Below, in pieces: positions 25,861 through 33,608 of a stretch of DNA of 64,000 nucleotides. A program made the position numbers and the translations under genes. Under the pieces are notes generated by a model, which did not search any database, was not told the DNA's origin, and saw only the letters and a program-made list of their open reading frames with translations. The number at the start of each line of letters is the position of its first letter. Position 1 is the first letter of the stretch. Origin of the DNA: Pyrinomonadaceae bacterium (GTDB lineage Bacteria; Acidobacteriota; Blastocatellia; Pyrinomonadales; Pyrinomonadaceae). Where the stretch lies: positions 1 through 64,000 of the forward strand of contig JABARP010000018.1 of the NCBI GenBank assembly GCA_019186825.1, given 5' to 3'.

Positions 25861-26634
25861 GTGACTGAAGAACAGGAACATTATTCGTTTGATTTTAATA
25901 CCGAACGCCCCGAGATCGTTGCGGCCGGGCGGGACGAGCTGCGCGTTCAGATCGGAGATTTTGCCGGGCCGCTCGATCTGCTTCTTTATCTGATCAAGCA
26001 GGAGCAGGCGAACATCTTCGACATTCCTATCGCAAAGATCACCGCAAAGTACCTTGAGACGATACAGCTGATGAAACGGCTCGATATCGCGGTCGCGGCG
26101 GACTTTATTGTGATGGCGGCGACGCTCATTGAGATCAAGTCGAAGATGCTTTTGCCTCGCGATCCAAAGTCCGACGACGAAGAGGCCGACTTCGAGGATC
26201 CGCGACGCGAACTCGTCGATCGCCTTCTCGAATATGAAAAGTTCAAAACCGCGGCAGGAATGCTGCACGAACGAACGACCATCGAACAGGCGACATTCAC
26301 TCGCGGCCCGATCGAGTCCGACGATAATAGCTCGGAGGTTGCCGCCACGGTCTTTGATCTTTTGACCGTATTTCAGAAGATAGTCGCCCGGCACCTCGAG
26401 GAAGTGAAGATGGAGATCGAGCGCGAAGAGATCTCGCTCTCCGAAATGATCCGTGCCTTGGAAGGCCGCATCGTTGAGTTCGGTGAAGTGAACCTTTCGA
26501 ACTTTTTCGAGGAAATGCGTTCGCACAGAGAACTTGTTACCGCGTTCATCGCCGCACTTGAGATCGTCCGCAGCGAATCGGTTCGCCTCGTACAGAATAA
26601 GACATTCGGCGAGATACTTTTGCGTCGAGCCTGA
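25861..26634 (+). CDS. scpA: Segregation and condensation protein A
   Basis: Kleisin subunit of the SMC-ScpAB condensin that compacts and segregates chromosomes. 257 residues, starting at GTG 25861. The N-terminal SMC-neck-binding part (RVQIGDFAGPLDLLLYLIKQEQANIFDIPIA, about 28-58) and helix AADFIVMAATLIEIKSKMLLPRD are diagnostic. The winged-helix C terminus (RVRSE-type FGEILLRRA) binds the SMC head. It lies 15 bases upstream of scpB. Confidence 0.94.
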   Translation: MTEEQEHYSFDFNTERPEIVAAGRDELRVQIGDFAGPLDLLLYLIKQEQANIFDIPIAKITAKYLETIQLMKRLDIAVAADFIVMAATLIEIKSKMLLPRDPKSDDEEADFEDPRRELVDRLLEYEKFKTAAGMLHERTTIEQATFTRGPIESDDNSSEVAATVFDLLTVFQKIVARHLEEVKMEIEREEISLSEMIRALEGRIVEFGEVNLSNFFEEMRSHRELVTAFIAALEIVRSESVRLVQNKTFGEILLRRA

Positions 26635-26649
26635 TAGAATACTGGTTTT

Positions 26650-27234
26650 ATGGAAGATCCGGTCTCGGAAAATATAGAAAGCACCGCGGCAGCAAAGGCA
26701 CCGGCGAGGTCGCCGGGCGAACTCGTGGCCGTTGTCGAAGCTTTGATCTTCGTCGCGGAAGAACCTATCGGGGCTAAACTTCTCGCGGACATACTTGGCG
26801 AAGAAAAGAGCGCGATCCAGGCCGCGGTCGAGCAGCTCGGTGCGGAATACGCTGAGCGTTCAAGCGGTTTGCAGATCCGCGAGATCGCGGGCGGCTATCA
26901 GATCGCGACAAGGCCGGAATTTCACGAGGAAATTCGCGCGTTTCTAAAGACCAGGCCGTCGGCCAAGCTTTCTCTCGCCTCGCTCGAAACACTCGCCGTC
27001 ATCGCCTACAAGCAACCGGTTACGGTGCCTGAGATTCTGGAAATTCGCGGTGTGCAGTCCGCTACGTCCATCAAGACGCTTCTCGATAAACGCCTTATCG
27101 TTGCAAAGGGCCGCAAGGAGGCCGTCGGCCGCCCGATACAGTACGGAACGTCGAAGGAGTTTCTGCTCCAGTTCGGCCTAAAAGACCTTTCCGAACTCCC
27201 AAGCATTGAGGATTTTGAGGACCTAGTGCAGTGA
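26650..27234 (+). CDS. scpB: Segregation and condensation protein B
   Basis: Dimeric tandem winged-helix partner of ScpA. 194 residues with LVAVVEALIFVAEEPIGAKLLADIL, IREIAGGYQIATRPEF and the conserved LSLASLETLAVIAYKQPVT and PEILEIRGVQSATSIKTLLDKRLI. It starts 15 bases after scpA. In many genomes rluB follows directly; here a HicAB pair lies between them. Confidence 0.95.
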   Translation: MEDPVSENIESTAAAKAPARSPGELVAVVEALIFVAEEPIGAKLLADILGEEKSAIQAAVEQLGAEYAERSSGLQIREIAGGYQIATRPEFHEEIRAFLKTRPSAKLSLASLETLAVIAYKQPVTVPEILEIRGVQSATSIKTLLDKRLIVAKGRKEAVGRPIQYGTSKEFLLQFGLKDLSELPSIEDFEDLVQ

Positions 27235-27276
27235 GCTGCGTGGAGCAGGCAGCGAATACGTCCGAAAGAATCCCTA

Positions 27277-27564
27277 TTGCCGTTAGTATCATTTTCTAGT
27301 ATCATTAGATCGAAGGATCGGAAGACGCTCGAAGCCATCTTCCGCAGGCCGGCGTCGGCCAATATCAAGTGGGCAGAGATCGAGTCGCTGTTTAAGTCAC
27401 TCGGAGCCGAGATCTCGGAGGCAGAAGGCTCCCGAGTACGCGTATTTCTATTTGGCGAGATACGGGTTTTCCATCGCCCGCATCCGCGGCCAACGACCAA
27501 CAAAGGCGCTGTCGAGTCGATACGCAAGTGGCTCAACGAGCATCTCAATCCTGAGGAGTCATAA
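27277..27564 (+). CDS. hicA: HicA-family mRNA interferase toxin
   Basis: Small double-stranded-RNA-binding-fold ribonuclease that degrades translated mRNA. Up to 95 residues, with the HicA core RKTLEAIFRRPASANIKWAEIESL, LGAEISEAEGSRVRVFL and the catalytic-histidine region VFHRPHPRPTTNKGAVESI. Only TTG at 27277 is a usable in-frame start, and the family N terminus normally begins near its residue 12, so the true start is uncertain. hicB follows after 2 bases. A 10-bp direct repeat covers the start region (27284-27306). Confidence 0.85.
   Translation: MPLVSFSSIIRSKDRKTLEAIFRRPASANIKWAEIESLFKSLGAEISEAEGSRVRVFLFGEIRVFHRPHPRPTTNKGAVESIRKWLNEHLNPEES
27284..27306 (+). repeat. 10-bp tandem direct repeat at the hicA start
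   Basis: TAGTATCATT occurs at 27284-27293 and again at 27297-27306, separated by three bases. Each copy contains TAGTAT, usable as a -10 hexamer. The position suggests a HicB operator or promoter overlapping the hicA 5' end; this is inference. Confidence 0.55.
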
Positions 27565-27566
27565 AG

Positions 27567-27908
27567 ATGAAGAACGTGATGAAATTCGGCAAGTATGAGG
27601 CTGTGATCAGCTTCGATCCGGATATCTCCATGTTTCGTGGCGAGTTCATCGGACTGAATGGTGGTGCTGATTTCTACGCGGATAGCATTGCGAAACTCCG
27701 CAAAGAAGGTGAGATCAGCCTTCGCGTTTTCTTGGATTTCGCAAAGGAAAAGAATATCGAACCGATGAAACGCTTCTCCGGACAATTTGTCTTGCGGCTA
27801 AAGCCGGAGGTCCATAGAAAATACGCAATTCTCGCTAAGTCAAAGAATATGAGCCTCAACCAGGTGCTTGCGACGACCTTGGAAAAGGCGGCCGAAGCGG
27901 TTGATTGA
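27567..27908 (+). CDS. hicB: HicB-family antitoxin
   Basis: 113 residues. The N-terminal half is the toxin-neutralising RNase-H-like fold (YEAVISFDPDISMFRGEFIGL; FYADSIAKLRKEGEISLRVFLD). The C-terminal half is a ribbon-helix-helix DNA-binding domain (SGQFVLRLKPEVHRKYAILA; NMSLNQVLATTLEKAAEAV). HicB proteins inhibit HicA and repress the operon. The pair sits between scpB and rluB, interrupting a commonly conserved order, and codon usage does not stand out from the neighbours. Confidence 0.9.
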   Translation: MKNVMKFGKYEAVISFDPDISMFRGEFIGLNGGADFYADSIAKLRKEGEISLRVFLDFAKEKNIEPMKRFSGQFVLRLKPEVHRKYAILAKSKNMSLNQVLATTLEKAAEAVD

Positions 27909-27918
27909 CCAGCTCAAT

Positions 27919-28668
27919 ATGCCAGAAAGACTTCAAAAACTCATTGCCCAGGCCGGGCTCGCATCACGGCGCGGTGCCGAGCAGATGATCGCCGCGGGCG
28001 AAGTTTCCGTCAACGGTGAGATCGTCACACAGCTCGGCACAAAGGCCGATCCCGAAAAAGATCACATCAAGATCCGGGGTAAGCTCATCAACCCACGCCT
28101 TGCCACCGTCAAGCATCATTACGTGCTCGTGAACAAACCGAAAGGATACCTCTCGAGCGCCAGCGACCCCGAAGGGCGAAAGCTCGTTGTCGAGCTTGTA
28201 AAGGGCAAGGGAAAGCTGCACCCCGTCGGCCGTCTCGATTACAATTCCGAAGGCCTGATCATCTTGACGAATGATGGCAAGTTCACCGACCGGGTCGCAT
28301 CCTCAAAGACGGTTGCGAAGGTTTACGAGGTGAAGGTGAAAGGATTGCCGAATGCGAACGCGATCAATAAACTTCGGCGCGGGATCTTGCTTGAGGACGG
28401 ATTCAAAACGGCACCTGCCGAGATCCGTGAACTAAGATCAACCGATAAGAACGGCTGGTACGAAGTAACTCTCTTCGAGGGCCACAATCAGCAGATCCGC
28501 AAGATGTTCGACAAGATCGGTTACTCGGTGGTCAAACTCCGACGCGTTGCGATCGGTGGGCTGACGATCGCCGGCCTGGCTGTCGGGCGTTCAAGGCCGC
28601 TGTCCGATGCTGACCTGAAGTCCATTTTCGCTAACCCTGCACGGCCGGCATCGCCGTCACGAAGATAG
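27919..28668 (+). CDS. rluB: rRNA pseudouridine synthase (RsuA/RluB family)
   Basis: Isomerises a uridine in 23S (RluB-type) or 16S rRNA. 249 residues from the ATG at 27919: S4-like RNA-binding domain (RLQKLIAQAGLASRRGAEQMI, VNGEIVTQLG) and catalytic domain with the aspartate in HPVGRLDYNSEGLIILTNDG, and the later EGHNQQIRKMFDKIGYSVVKL. The open frame extends 17 codons upstream inside hicB, but the internal ATG gives the standard start. It is 10 bases after hicB. Confidence 0.93.
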   Translation: MPERLQKLIAQAGLASRRGAEQMIAAGEVSVNGEIVTQLGTKADPEKDHIKIRGKLINPRLATVKHHYVLVNKPKGYLSSASDPEGRKLVVELVKGKGKLHPVGRLDYNSEGLIILTNDGKFTDRVASSKTVAKVYEVKVKGLPNANAINKLRRGILLEDGFKTAPAEIRELRSTDKNGWYEVTLFEGHNQQIRKMFDKIGYSVVKLRRVAIGGLTIAGLAVGRSRPLSDADLKSIFANPARPASPSRR

Positions 28669-28725
28669 ACTGAGCCAAATTTTCGTCGATAGTTCTTAGC
28701 AAGCGAGCCTGTGCGTGCGATCCGG

Positions 28726-29172
28726 TCAGCTTTTCGCACCGGTAAGCGCACGGTGCTCGACCATCAGACACAGATCCTGAACAACCTTTATTCCGGCATC
28801 TGCAAGCCTTTCTGCAACCTCATCGTTCGTGATCCCGAGCTGGAACCACACTGCCTTCGGCTTTTTCGCAAGTATGTCGAACGTATGTTTTGAGAGGTCG
28901 GAACTCTTGCGAAAAACGTTCAAGAGGTCTATTTCGCCGGGGATCTTCGTAAGGTCGCGATAGACGGGCTGGCCAAGAATTTCAGTGACTTCAGGATAAT
29001 AGACGGGAACGGGAATGATCTCGTATCCGGCATCTGCCATGTATTTTGGGACGTAAAATGCCGGTTGGGTTGAATGACTCTCCGGCTTGATCCCGAGGAC
29101 CGCGATGCGTTTTGTTTCAGCCAAAAGCTCTCGGACCTGGTCATCTGTGGTGAGAATATTCGGGTTGCTCAT
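28726..29172 (-). CDS. CoA-binding domain protein (YccU-like)
   Basis: 148 residues with the Rossmann CoA-binding fold: [21 protein letters not shown] (nucleotide loop), [35 protein letters not shown] and [21 protein letters not shown], ending [14 protein letters not shown]. The family is widespread and its role unsettled. It is convergent with rluB and divergent from the acyl-CoA dehydrogenase, with 96 bases between starts. Confidence 0.9.
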   Translation of the reverse strand: MSNPNILTTDDQVRELLAETKRIAVLGIKPESHSTQPAFYVPKYMADAGYEIIPVPVYYPEVTEILGQPVYRDLTKIPGEIDLLNVFRKSSDLSKHTFDILAKKPKAVWFQLGITNDEVAERLADAGIKVVQDLCLMVEHRALTGAKS

Positions 29173-29268
29173 ACTTCAATTTTAGGTCTCGGAGCATCGA
29201 CAATCAACCATACCTCGGTTGCCATACGATTTATGTTATGCCATTATAACTGTTCGTTATACACTCAT

Positions 29269-30414
29269 ATGAACTTCGACCTTACACCCGAACAGGAACA
29301 GATAAAGCTGAGCATACGCGAATTCGCCGAGAGCGAGATCCGCCCGCATGTTATGGAGTGGGATGAAACCCAGCATTTTCCTGAGGAACTGCGGCCACAA
29401 CTCGCTGAGCTTGGACTTCTTGGCATTCTGTTTCCGGAGCAATTCGGCGGAGCCGGAATGGGTTATGTCGAGTACGCGACGATCATCGAGGAACTCGGCC
29501 GAGTCGACGGCTCCGTCGGGCTCTCGGTCGCGGCTCATAATTCCCTCTGCTCGAACCACATTTATATGTTCGGCACCGAGGAGCAGAAGGCAAAATATCT
29601 CGCTCCGCTTGCAAGAGGCGAGAGTTTCGGGGCCTGGGGTTTGACCGAATCGCAAGCGGGCTCGGATTCGGCCGGAACGCGTACGACCGCGGTCCCAACT
29701 GACGATGGCTGGGTCGTCAACGGCTCGAAGAATTTCATCACGCACGCGATCTCGTGCAACACCCTCGTCGCAGTTGCCGTTACCGACAAGGAGAAAGGCA
29801 ATCACGGTATCTCGGCTTTCATTTTCGACAAGTCGATGCAGGGATTTCGCGGCGACAAGAAGGAAAACAAGCTCGGGATGCGGGCTTCTGAGACGGCATC
29901 GGTCGTTTTTGAGGATTGCAAAGTTCCGAAGGAAAACCTTCTCGGCAACGAAGGCGAGGGATTCAAGCAGGCGATGCAGGTGCTCGACGGCGGACGTATC
30001 TCGATCGCCGCACTCTCGGTCGGCATCGCGCAAGGCGCATACGAAGCAGCCGTCAGATACGCGAAAGAAAGGCAGCAGTTCGGCCGACCGATCGCAGACT
30101 TTCAGGCCATTCAATTCAAACTCGCTGATATGGCGACACAGATCGAGTGTGCCCGACTTTTGACCCTAAAAGCCGCTACTCTCAAGGACGCGAAAAAGCC
30201 CGTTACTCAGGCATCCGCGATGGCAAAACTCTTCGCTTCCGAAACTGCGGTCCGTGTCTCGGAAGAATCCGTCCAGATCCACGGCGGCTATGGTTACACG
30301 AAGGATTATCCGGCCGAAAAATATTGGCGCGACTCAAAGCTCTGCACCATCGGCGAAGGCACAAGCGAGATCCAGCGTATCGTAATCGCGAAAAATCTGC
30401 TCCGGGCCCTGTGA
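29269..30414 (+). CDS. Acyl-CoA dehydrogenase
   Basis: FAD enzyme forming the trans-2-enoyl-CoA in beta-oxidation or branched-chain catabolism. 381 residues from the ATG at 29269 ([20 protein letters not shown]). FAD-binding [21 protein letters not shown]-terminal [20 protein letters not shown] and [20 protein letters not shown] are present, with the catalytic glutamate in [12 protein letters not shown]. This resembles the short/branched-chain class; chain specificity is not readable. Transcribed alone; the DinB pair starts 107 bases later with its own promoter. Confidence 0.94.
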   Translation: MNFDLTPEQEQIKLSIREFAESEIRPHVMEWDETQHFPEELRPQLAELGLLGILFPEQFGGAGMGYVEYATIIEELGRVDGSVGLSVAAHNSLCSNHIYMFGTEEQKAKYLAPLARGESFGAWGLTESQAGSDSAGTRTTAVPTDDGWVVNGSKNFITHAISCNTLVAVAVTDKEKGNHGISAFIFDKSMQGFRGDKKENKLGMRASETASVVFEDCKVPKENLLGNEGEGFKQAMQVLDGGRISIAALSVGIAQGAYEAAVRYAKERQQFGRPIADFQAIQFKLADMATQIECARLLTLKAATLKDAKKPVTQASAMAKLFASETAVRVSEESVQIHGGYGYTKDYPAEKYWRDSKLCTIGEGTSEIQRIVIAKNLLRAL

Positions 30415-30456
30415 AAACGGGGCTCTTAAAAATAATTCGATTCATCTAAAAATAGT

Positions 30457-30474
30457 TGTTGCATCCCTGCAACA
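30457..30474. promoter_or_regulatory. Palindromic operator candidate upstream of the DinB pair
   Basis: TGTTGCA (30457-30463), four-base spacer TCCC, then TGCAACA (30468-30474): a perfect 7+7 inverted repeat. It overlaps the proposed -35 element of the DinB promoter, the position expected of a repressor site. Confidence 0.5.
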
Positions 30475-30488
30475 GACTGTGCTAGTAT
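30459..30488 (+). promoter_or_regulatory. Putative promoter of the DinB operon
   Basis: TTGCAT (30459-30464), an 18-base spacer and TAGTAT (30483-30488), the latter preceded by TGC to make an extended -10. It lies 34 bases upstream of the ATG at 30522, with a good GGAAGGAG ribosome binding site between. Confidence 0.55.
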
Positions 30489-30521
30489 TGTTTCTCCCTG
30501 ATATTCGGGGAAGGAGCAATA

Positions 30522-31046
30522 ATGGAAAACACAAATTCAACACCGGGCCCGATCGCGAAGGCCCTTGCAATGGATCTTGCCTCTGACGCTGCGGTTACGA
30601 GACGCGTACTCGAGCGTGTTCCTGCTGAAAAATTTGACTGGACACCTCACGAAAAATCAACACCTTTTGGCCGCCTTGCCGGCCACATTGCGGAGTTGCA
30701 AGGCTTCCCTGTCGTGATAATGCAGGAGGACGGCCTCGACTTTGCCGAGCGTGAGTACAAGCCGTTTGAGCCCTCATCGAACGAGGAACTGCTTAAGTTT
30801 TTCGACGAAGCTGTTGCGGCGAGCAAAGCGGCGATCCTTGCGACCTCGGACGACGATCTTCAGAAGGATTGGACACTGCGAAGCGGCGAAACGGTCTATT
30901 TCACGCTGCCGAAGATCGGAGCCGTCAAAGCGATGGTCTCTGGCCATGGCATACATCACCGCGGGCAATTGAGCGTTTATTTGCGGCTCAATGACATTCC
31001 CGTCCCTTCAATTTACGGACCGAGCGCCGACGAAAGCGCAGCGTAG
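30522..31046 (+). CDS. DinB-family four-helix-bundle protein (copy 1)
   Basis: 174 residues. DinB/YfiT-like metalloproteins use three histidines on a four-helix bundle; the visible candidates are in RLAGHIAELQG (about residue 54) and GHGIHHRGQLSVYLRL (about 147-151). Members include thiol-dependent S-transferases, but most have no known reaction. AAGGAG sits 5 bases before the ATG. It is followed after 12 bases by a paralogue; both end with the same IPVP(S/A)IYGPSADE tail, so they arose by tandem duplication. Confidence 0.9.
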   Translation: MENTNSTPGPIAKALAMDLASDAAVTRRVLERVPAEKFDWTPHEKSTPFGRLAGHIAELQGFPVVIMQEDGLDFAEREYKPFEPSSNEELLKFFDEAVAASKAAILATSDDDLQKDWTLRSGETVYFTLPKIGAVKAMVSGHGIHHRGQLSVYLRLNDIPVPSIYGPSADESAA

Positions 31047-31058
31047 GAGAAAAGAAAA

Positions 31059-31556
31059 ATGAGCAGAATACAGGAAATTGCTGACCAAATTAACGAAGAG
31101 ATCCCCGCGACCGAGAAGATGCTCGCACGCATACCGGACGACAAGCTCGATTGGAAGCCGCACGAAAAGTCGATGTCGCTCGGCCAGCTCGCCGGGCACG
31201 TCGCGGATATGTACGGCTGGTTCGATTTTGTCGTAGGCCGCGACAAACTTGATTTCGCCGAGCCGTATGATTATCCGCAGCAGTTCGATAGCGCAACGCT
31301 GGTCGCATATCTGAAGAAGCGCGTTGAGGATTCACACAAAACACTTCAGAATGCCGCGAGCGATGACGTGCTGAATGAAACGTGGACGCTCCAAAACGGT
31401 GATCAGATACTTTGGCAGGATAAGAAGAACGTGGTCGTGCGTTCGACCTTCGGCCATATCGCGCATCATCGGGGCCAACTCGCGGTTTACCTGCGGCTTC
31501 TCGATATTCCTGTTCCCGCGATCTATGGACCCTCTGCCGATGAAGGCATAATGTAG
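31059..31556 (+). CDS. DinB-family protein (copy 2)
   Basis: 165-residue paralogue of the preceding gene, with DKLDWKPHEKSMSLGQLAGHVADMYGW and FGHIAHHRGQLAVYLRLLDIP, so the metal-binding histidines are retained. It has diverged mostly in the middle (residues 60-120). Co-transcribed with copy 1 behind GGAGAAAAGAAAA. A stem-loop starts one base after its stop. Confidence 0.9.
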   Translation: MSRIQEIADQINEEIPATEKMLARIPDDKLDWKPHEKSMSLGQLAGHVADMYGWFDFVVGRDKLDFAEPYDYPQQFDSATLVAYLKKRVEDSHKTLQNAASDDVLNETWTLQNGDQILWQDKKNVVVRSTFGHIAHHRGQLAVYLRLLDIPVPAIYGPSADEGIM

Positions 31557-31601
31557 TCGATTCCGGTCCGTTTTATCCTCCTTTGGCGGGCCGAAAATCG
31601 A
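31557..31601 (+). terminator. Stem-loop after the DinB operon
   Basis: TCGATT (31557-31562) pairs with AATCGA (31596-31601), and inside it GGTCCG (31565-31570) pairs with CGGGCC (31587-31592) with one G-U, around a T/C-rich 16-nt loop. It begins immediately after the TAG. The lack of a trailing T run makes it an imperfect intrinsic terminator. Confidence 0.4.
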
Positions 31602-31628
31602 CTCGCCATTTCGCGTTTATGGGACAAA

Positions 31629-32165
31629 ATGAGAAAATCTCGGTCTATGAAACGGCTAACACTTGTACTGTTAACTGTCGCTTTCTTTGCGGCGATCGTG
31701 ACAGGACAACGCCCAAGATCCACCGAATTTCGCAACTATCCGGCAGCTGTCGAGAAGACAACAGCAAAGTCGATCGATTTCAAACGCAGCCCCGGCGCTT
31801 CAACGTATCGGACGCGTCTTCGCAATGCCTTAAAGGAAGGCGTCAACTTCGCAGGACGCTACATCCTGACCGGTTGGGGCTGCGGGACGGGCTGTTCACA
31901 CTCGGCCGTTATCGACGCAAGGACCGGACGAGTTTACTTCCCTGACGAATTGATGGGTGTTTCGGTATGGTTTGGGGAAAGCGATTATGACAACGAAACG
32001 TACAAGTTTCGAAAGAACAGTCGGCTTTTGATCATACACGGTACGCCGGGGCCGGATATCGAAAATGCTCCGCAAAGAAAGCAGGGAACTTATTACTACG
32101 AATGGCGAGCGAACCGCCTCCGCCTGATCAAGTTCGTGCCTGACAAGTCCACGCCGAATGTCTGA
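31629..32165 (+). CDS. Secreted protein of unknown function
   Basis: 178 residues (172 if ATG 31647 is used) with a signal peptide (MKRLTLVLLTVAFFAAIVTGQ). The mature part contains FAGRYILTGWGCGTGCSHSAV with a CGTGC cysteine pair, RTGRVYFPDEL and YYYEWRANRLRLIKF. I have seen such WGCGTGC segments only in uncharacterised bacterial exported proteins and assign no function. The last 8 bases overlap the meaB start, so they are co-transcribed, though a functional link is not evident. Confidence 0.7.
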   Translation: MRKSRSMKRLTLVLLTVAFFAAIVTGQRPRSTEFRNYPAAVEKTTAKSIDFKRSPGASTYRTRLRNALKEGVNFAGRYILTGWGCGTGCSHSAVIDARTGRVYFPDELMGVSVWFGESDYDNETYKFRKNSRLLIIHGTPGPDIENAPQRKQGTYYYEWRANRLRLIKFVPDKSTPNV

Positions 32166-33099
32166 GATCAACCTAGAAAAACTATTGGCGGGCGATCCAC
32201 GGACGGTTGCCCGTGCGATAACGAGAGTCGAGAATGGAACGGCCGGTGCGGCCGAGCTGATGAAGCAGATCTATCCGCACACGGGACGGGCGCAGGTCAT
32301 CGGCATAACAGGTGCTCCCGGCGCAGGAAAGTCGTCGCTGGTTGACAGGCTCGCGGAGTTCTATAAAAACGCGGGCGAAAAGGTCGGCATTGTCTGCATC
32401 GACCCGTCGAGCCCTTTCTCGGGCGGTGCGATTCTCGGCGACCGCATTCGGATGAATACCCTGGGGCTTGATAAGAATATTTTCATCCGTTCGATGGCGA
32501 CACGCGGCAATCTTGGCGGGCTTTCGCGGGCTACGGTCGATGCGGTGTCGATCCTGGATGCGGCGGGATTCGACAAAGTTATCGTTGAGACCGTCGGTGT
32601 GGGCCAGGACGAGGTCGAGATCGTCAAGACAGCTGATGTTTCGGTCGTCGTGCTCGTACCGGGAATGGGCGATGACATCCAGGCAATAAAGGCCGGAATC
32701 ATGGAGATCGGCGACGTATTTGTCATCAACAAGGCCGATCGCGAGGGCGTTATCCGCACGAAAAAGGAACTCGAAGCCCTCCTGAACCTTGCCCATCGCC
32801 CCGATATGTGGAATCCGCCGATCGTCCCGACGATCGCCACCGAAAATAAAGGCATCGACGAGCTTGCCGAGGCAATTGAGAAATATGTTGGATTCTCATC
32901 GCGTGCCTTTAGCGAAGGGATTTCGGAGCGGAAAGAGTCGATCGCTCGCTGGCGTTTGCTTGAGCTGCTTCGCGAGCGGCTTTTGAGCGATCTGCTCAAG
33001 AGCGACGGCGTCAAAGGCAAGCTCGACAAGCTCACCGCCGCCTCGGCCCAGAAGCAGATCGACCCGTATTCTGCGGTCGAAGAGCTGCTACGCAAATGA
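32158..33099 (+). CDS. meaB: Methylmalonyl-CoA mutase-associated GTPase MeaB
   Basis: G3E-family P-loop GTPase that guards and reloads the B12 enzyme methylmalonyl-CoA mutase. 313 residues with P-loop GAPGAGKSS (52-60), VCIDPSSPFSGGAILGDRIRM, the ETVGVGQDEVE switch and NKADREG (G4). Full family length. It is followed after 19 bases by methylmalonyl-CoA epimerase, placing the operon in the propionyl-CoA to succinyl-CoA route. The mutase itself is not in the window. Confidence 0.95.
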   Translation: MSEINLEKLLAGDPRTVARAITRVENGTAGAAELMKQIYPHTGRAQVIGITGAPGAGKSSLVDRLAEFYKNAGEKVGIVCIDPSSPFSGGAILGDRIRMNTLGLDKNIFIRSMATRGNLGGLSRATVDAVSILDAAGFDKVIVETVGVGQDEVEIVKTADVSVVVLVPGMGDDIQAIKAGIMEIGDVFVINKADREGVIRTKKELEALLNLAHRPDMWNPPIVPTIATENKGIDELAEAIEKYVGFSSRAFSEGISERKESIARWRLLELLRERLLSDLLKSDGVKGKLDKLTAASAQKQIDPYSAVEELLRK

Positions 33100-33118
33100 G
33101 ATTCCGAATTTACAAGAA

Positions 33119-33514
33119 ATGAAGATAGATCACCTTGGAATTGCCGCAAAAAGCATCGAAGAGGCCCTTAAATTCTGGGCAGACGGGCTCGGGCTCGAGA
33201 ACGTACATACTGAGGTCGTCGAAGATCAGAAGGTCCGTGTTGCGATGCTTCCCGTGGGCGAGAGCCGCGTCGAGCTGCTCGAGCCGACGAGCGACGATTC
33301 GCCGATCAGCAAATTCCTTGAAAAAAGGGGCGGCGGAATTCACCATATTGCCATCCAAGTAGAAGACATAAATGCGGCTCTCGCACGCCTAAAAGCACGG
33401 GGCGTGCGGCTGATAGACGAATCTCCGAAGGTCGGAGCCGAGGGCTGTTTGGTCGCATTTGTTCATCCTGCCTCGACGAACGGCGTTCTTCTTGAGCTGG
33501 TCGAGAGCAAATAA
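33119..33514 (+). CDS. mce: Methylmalonyl-CoA epimerase
   Basis: 131-residue VOC/glyoxalase-fold enzyme converting (S)- to (R)-methylmalonyl-CoA. KIDHLGIAAKSIEEALKFW supplies the first metal histidine, VELLEPTSDDSPISKFLEKRG the glutamate, and GGIHHIAIQVEDINAALARL the second histidine. The end VFVHP-type AFVHPASTNGVLLELVE is characteristic. It is co-transcribed with meaB, which supports the assignment over other glyoxalase-fold proteins. Confidence 0.94.
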   Translation: MKIDHLGIAAKSIEEALKFWADGLGLENVHTEVVEDQKVRVAMLPVGESRVELLEPTSDDSPISKFLEKRGGGIHHIAIQVEDINAALARLKARGVRLIDESPKVGAEGCLVAFVHPASTNGVLLELVESK

Positions 33515-33608
33515 CCCCATTTTTTATTAGTTATGTGCTGGCGTTGTTTGCTATTATGTGCGTTTGGCAAATTTTACGCTTCGCGTCTTTTAGAGAGGTC
33601 CTACGATT

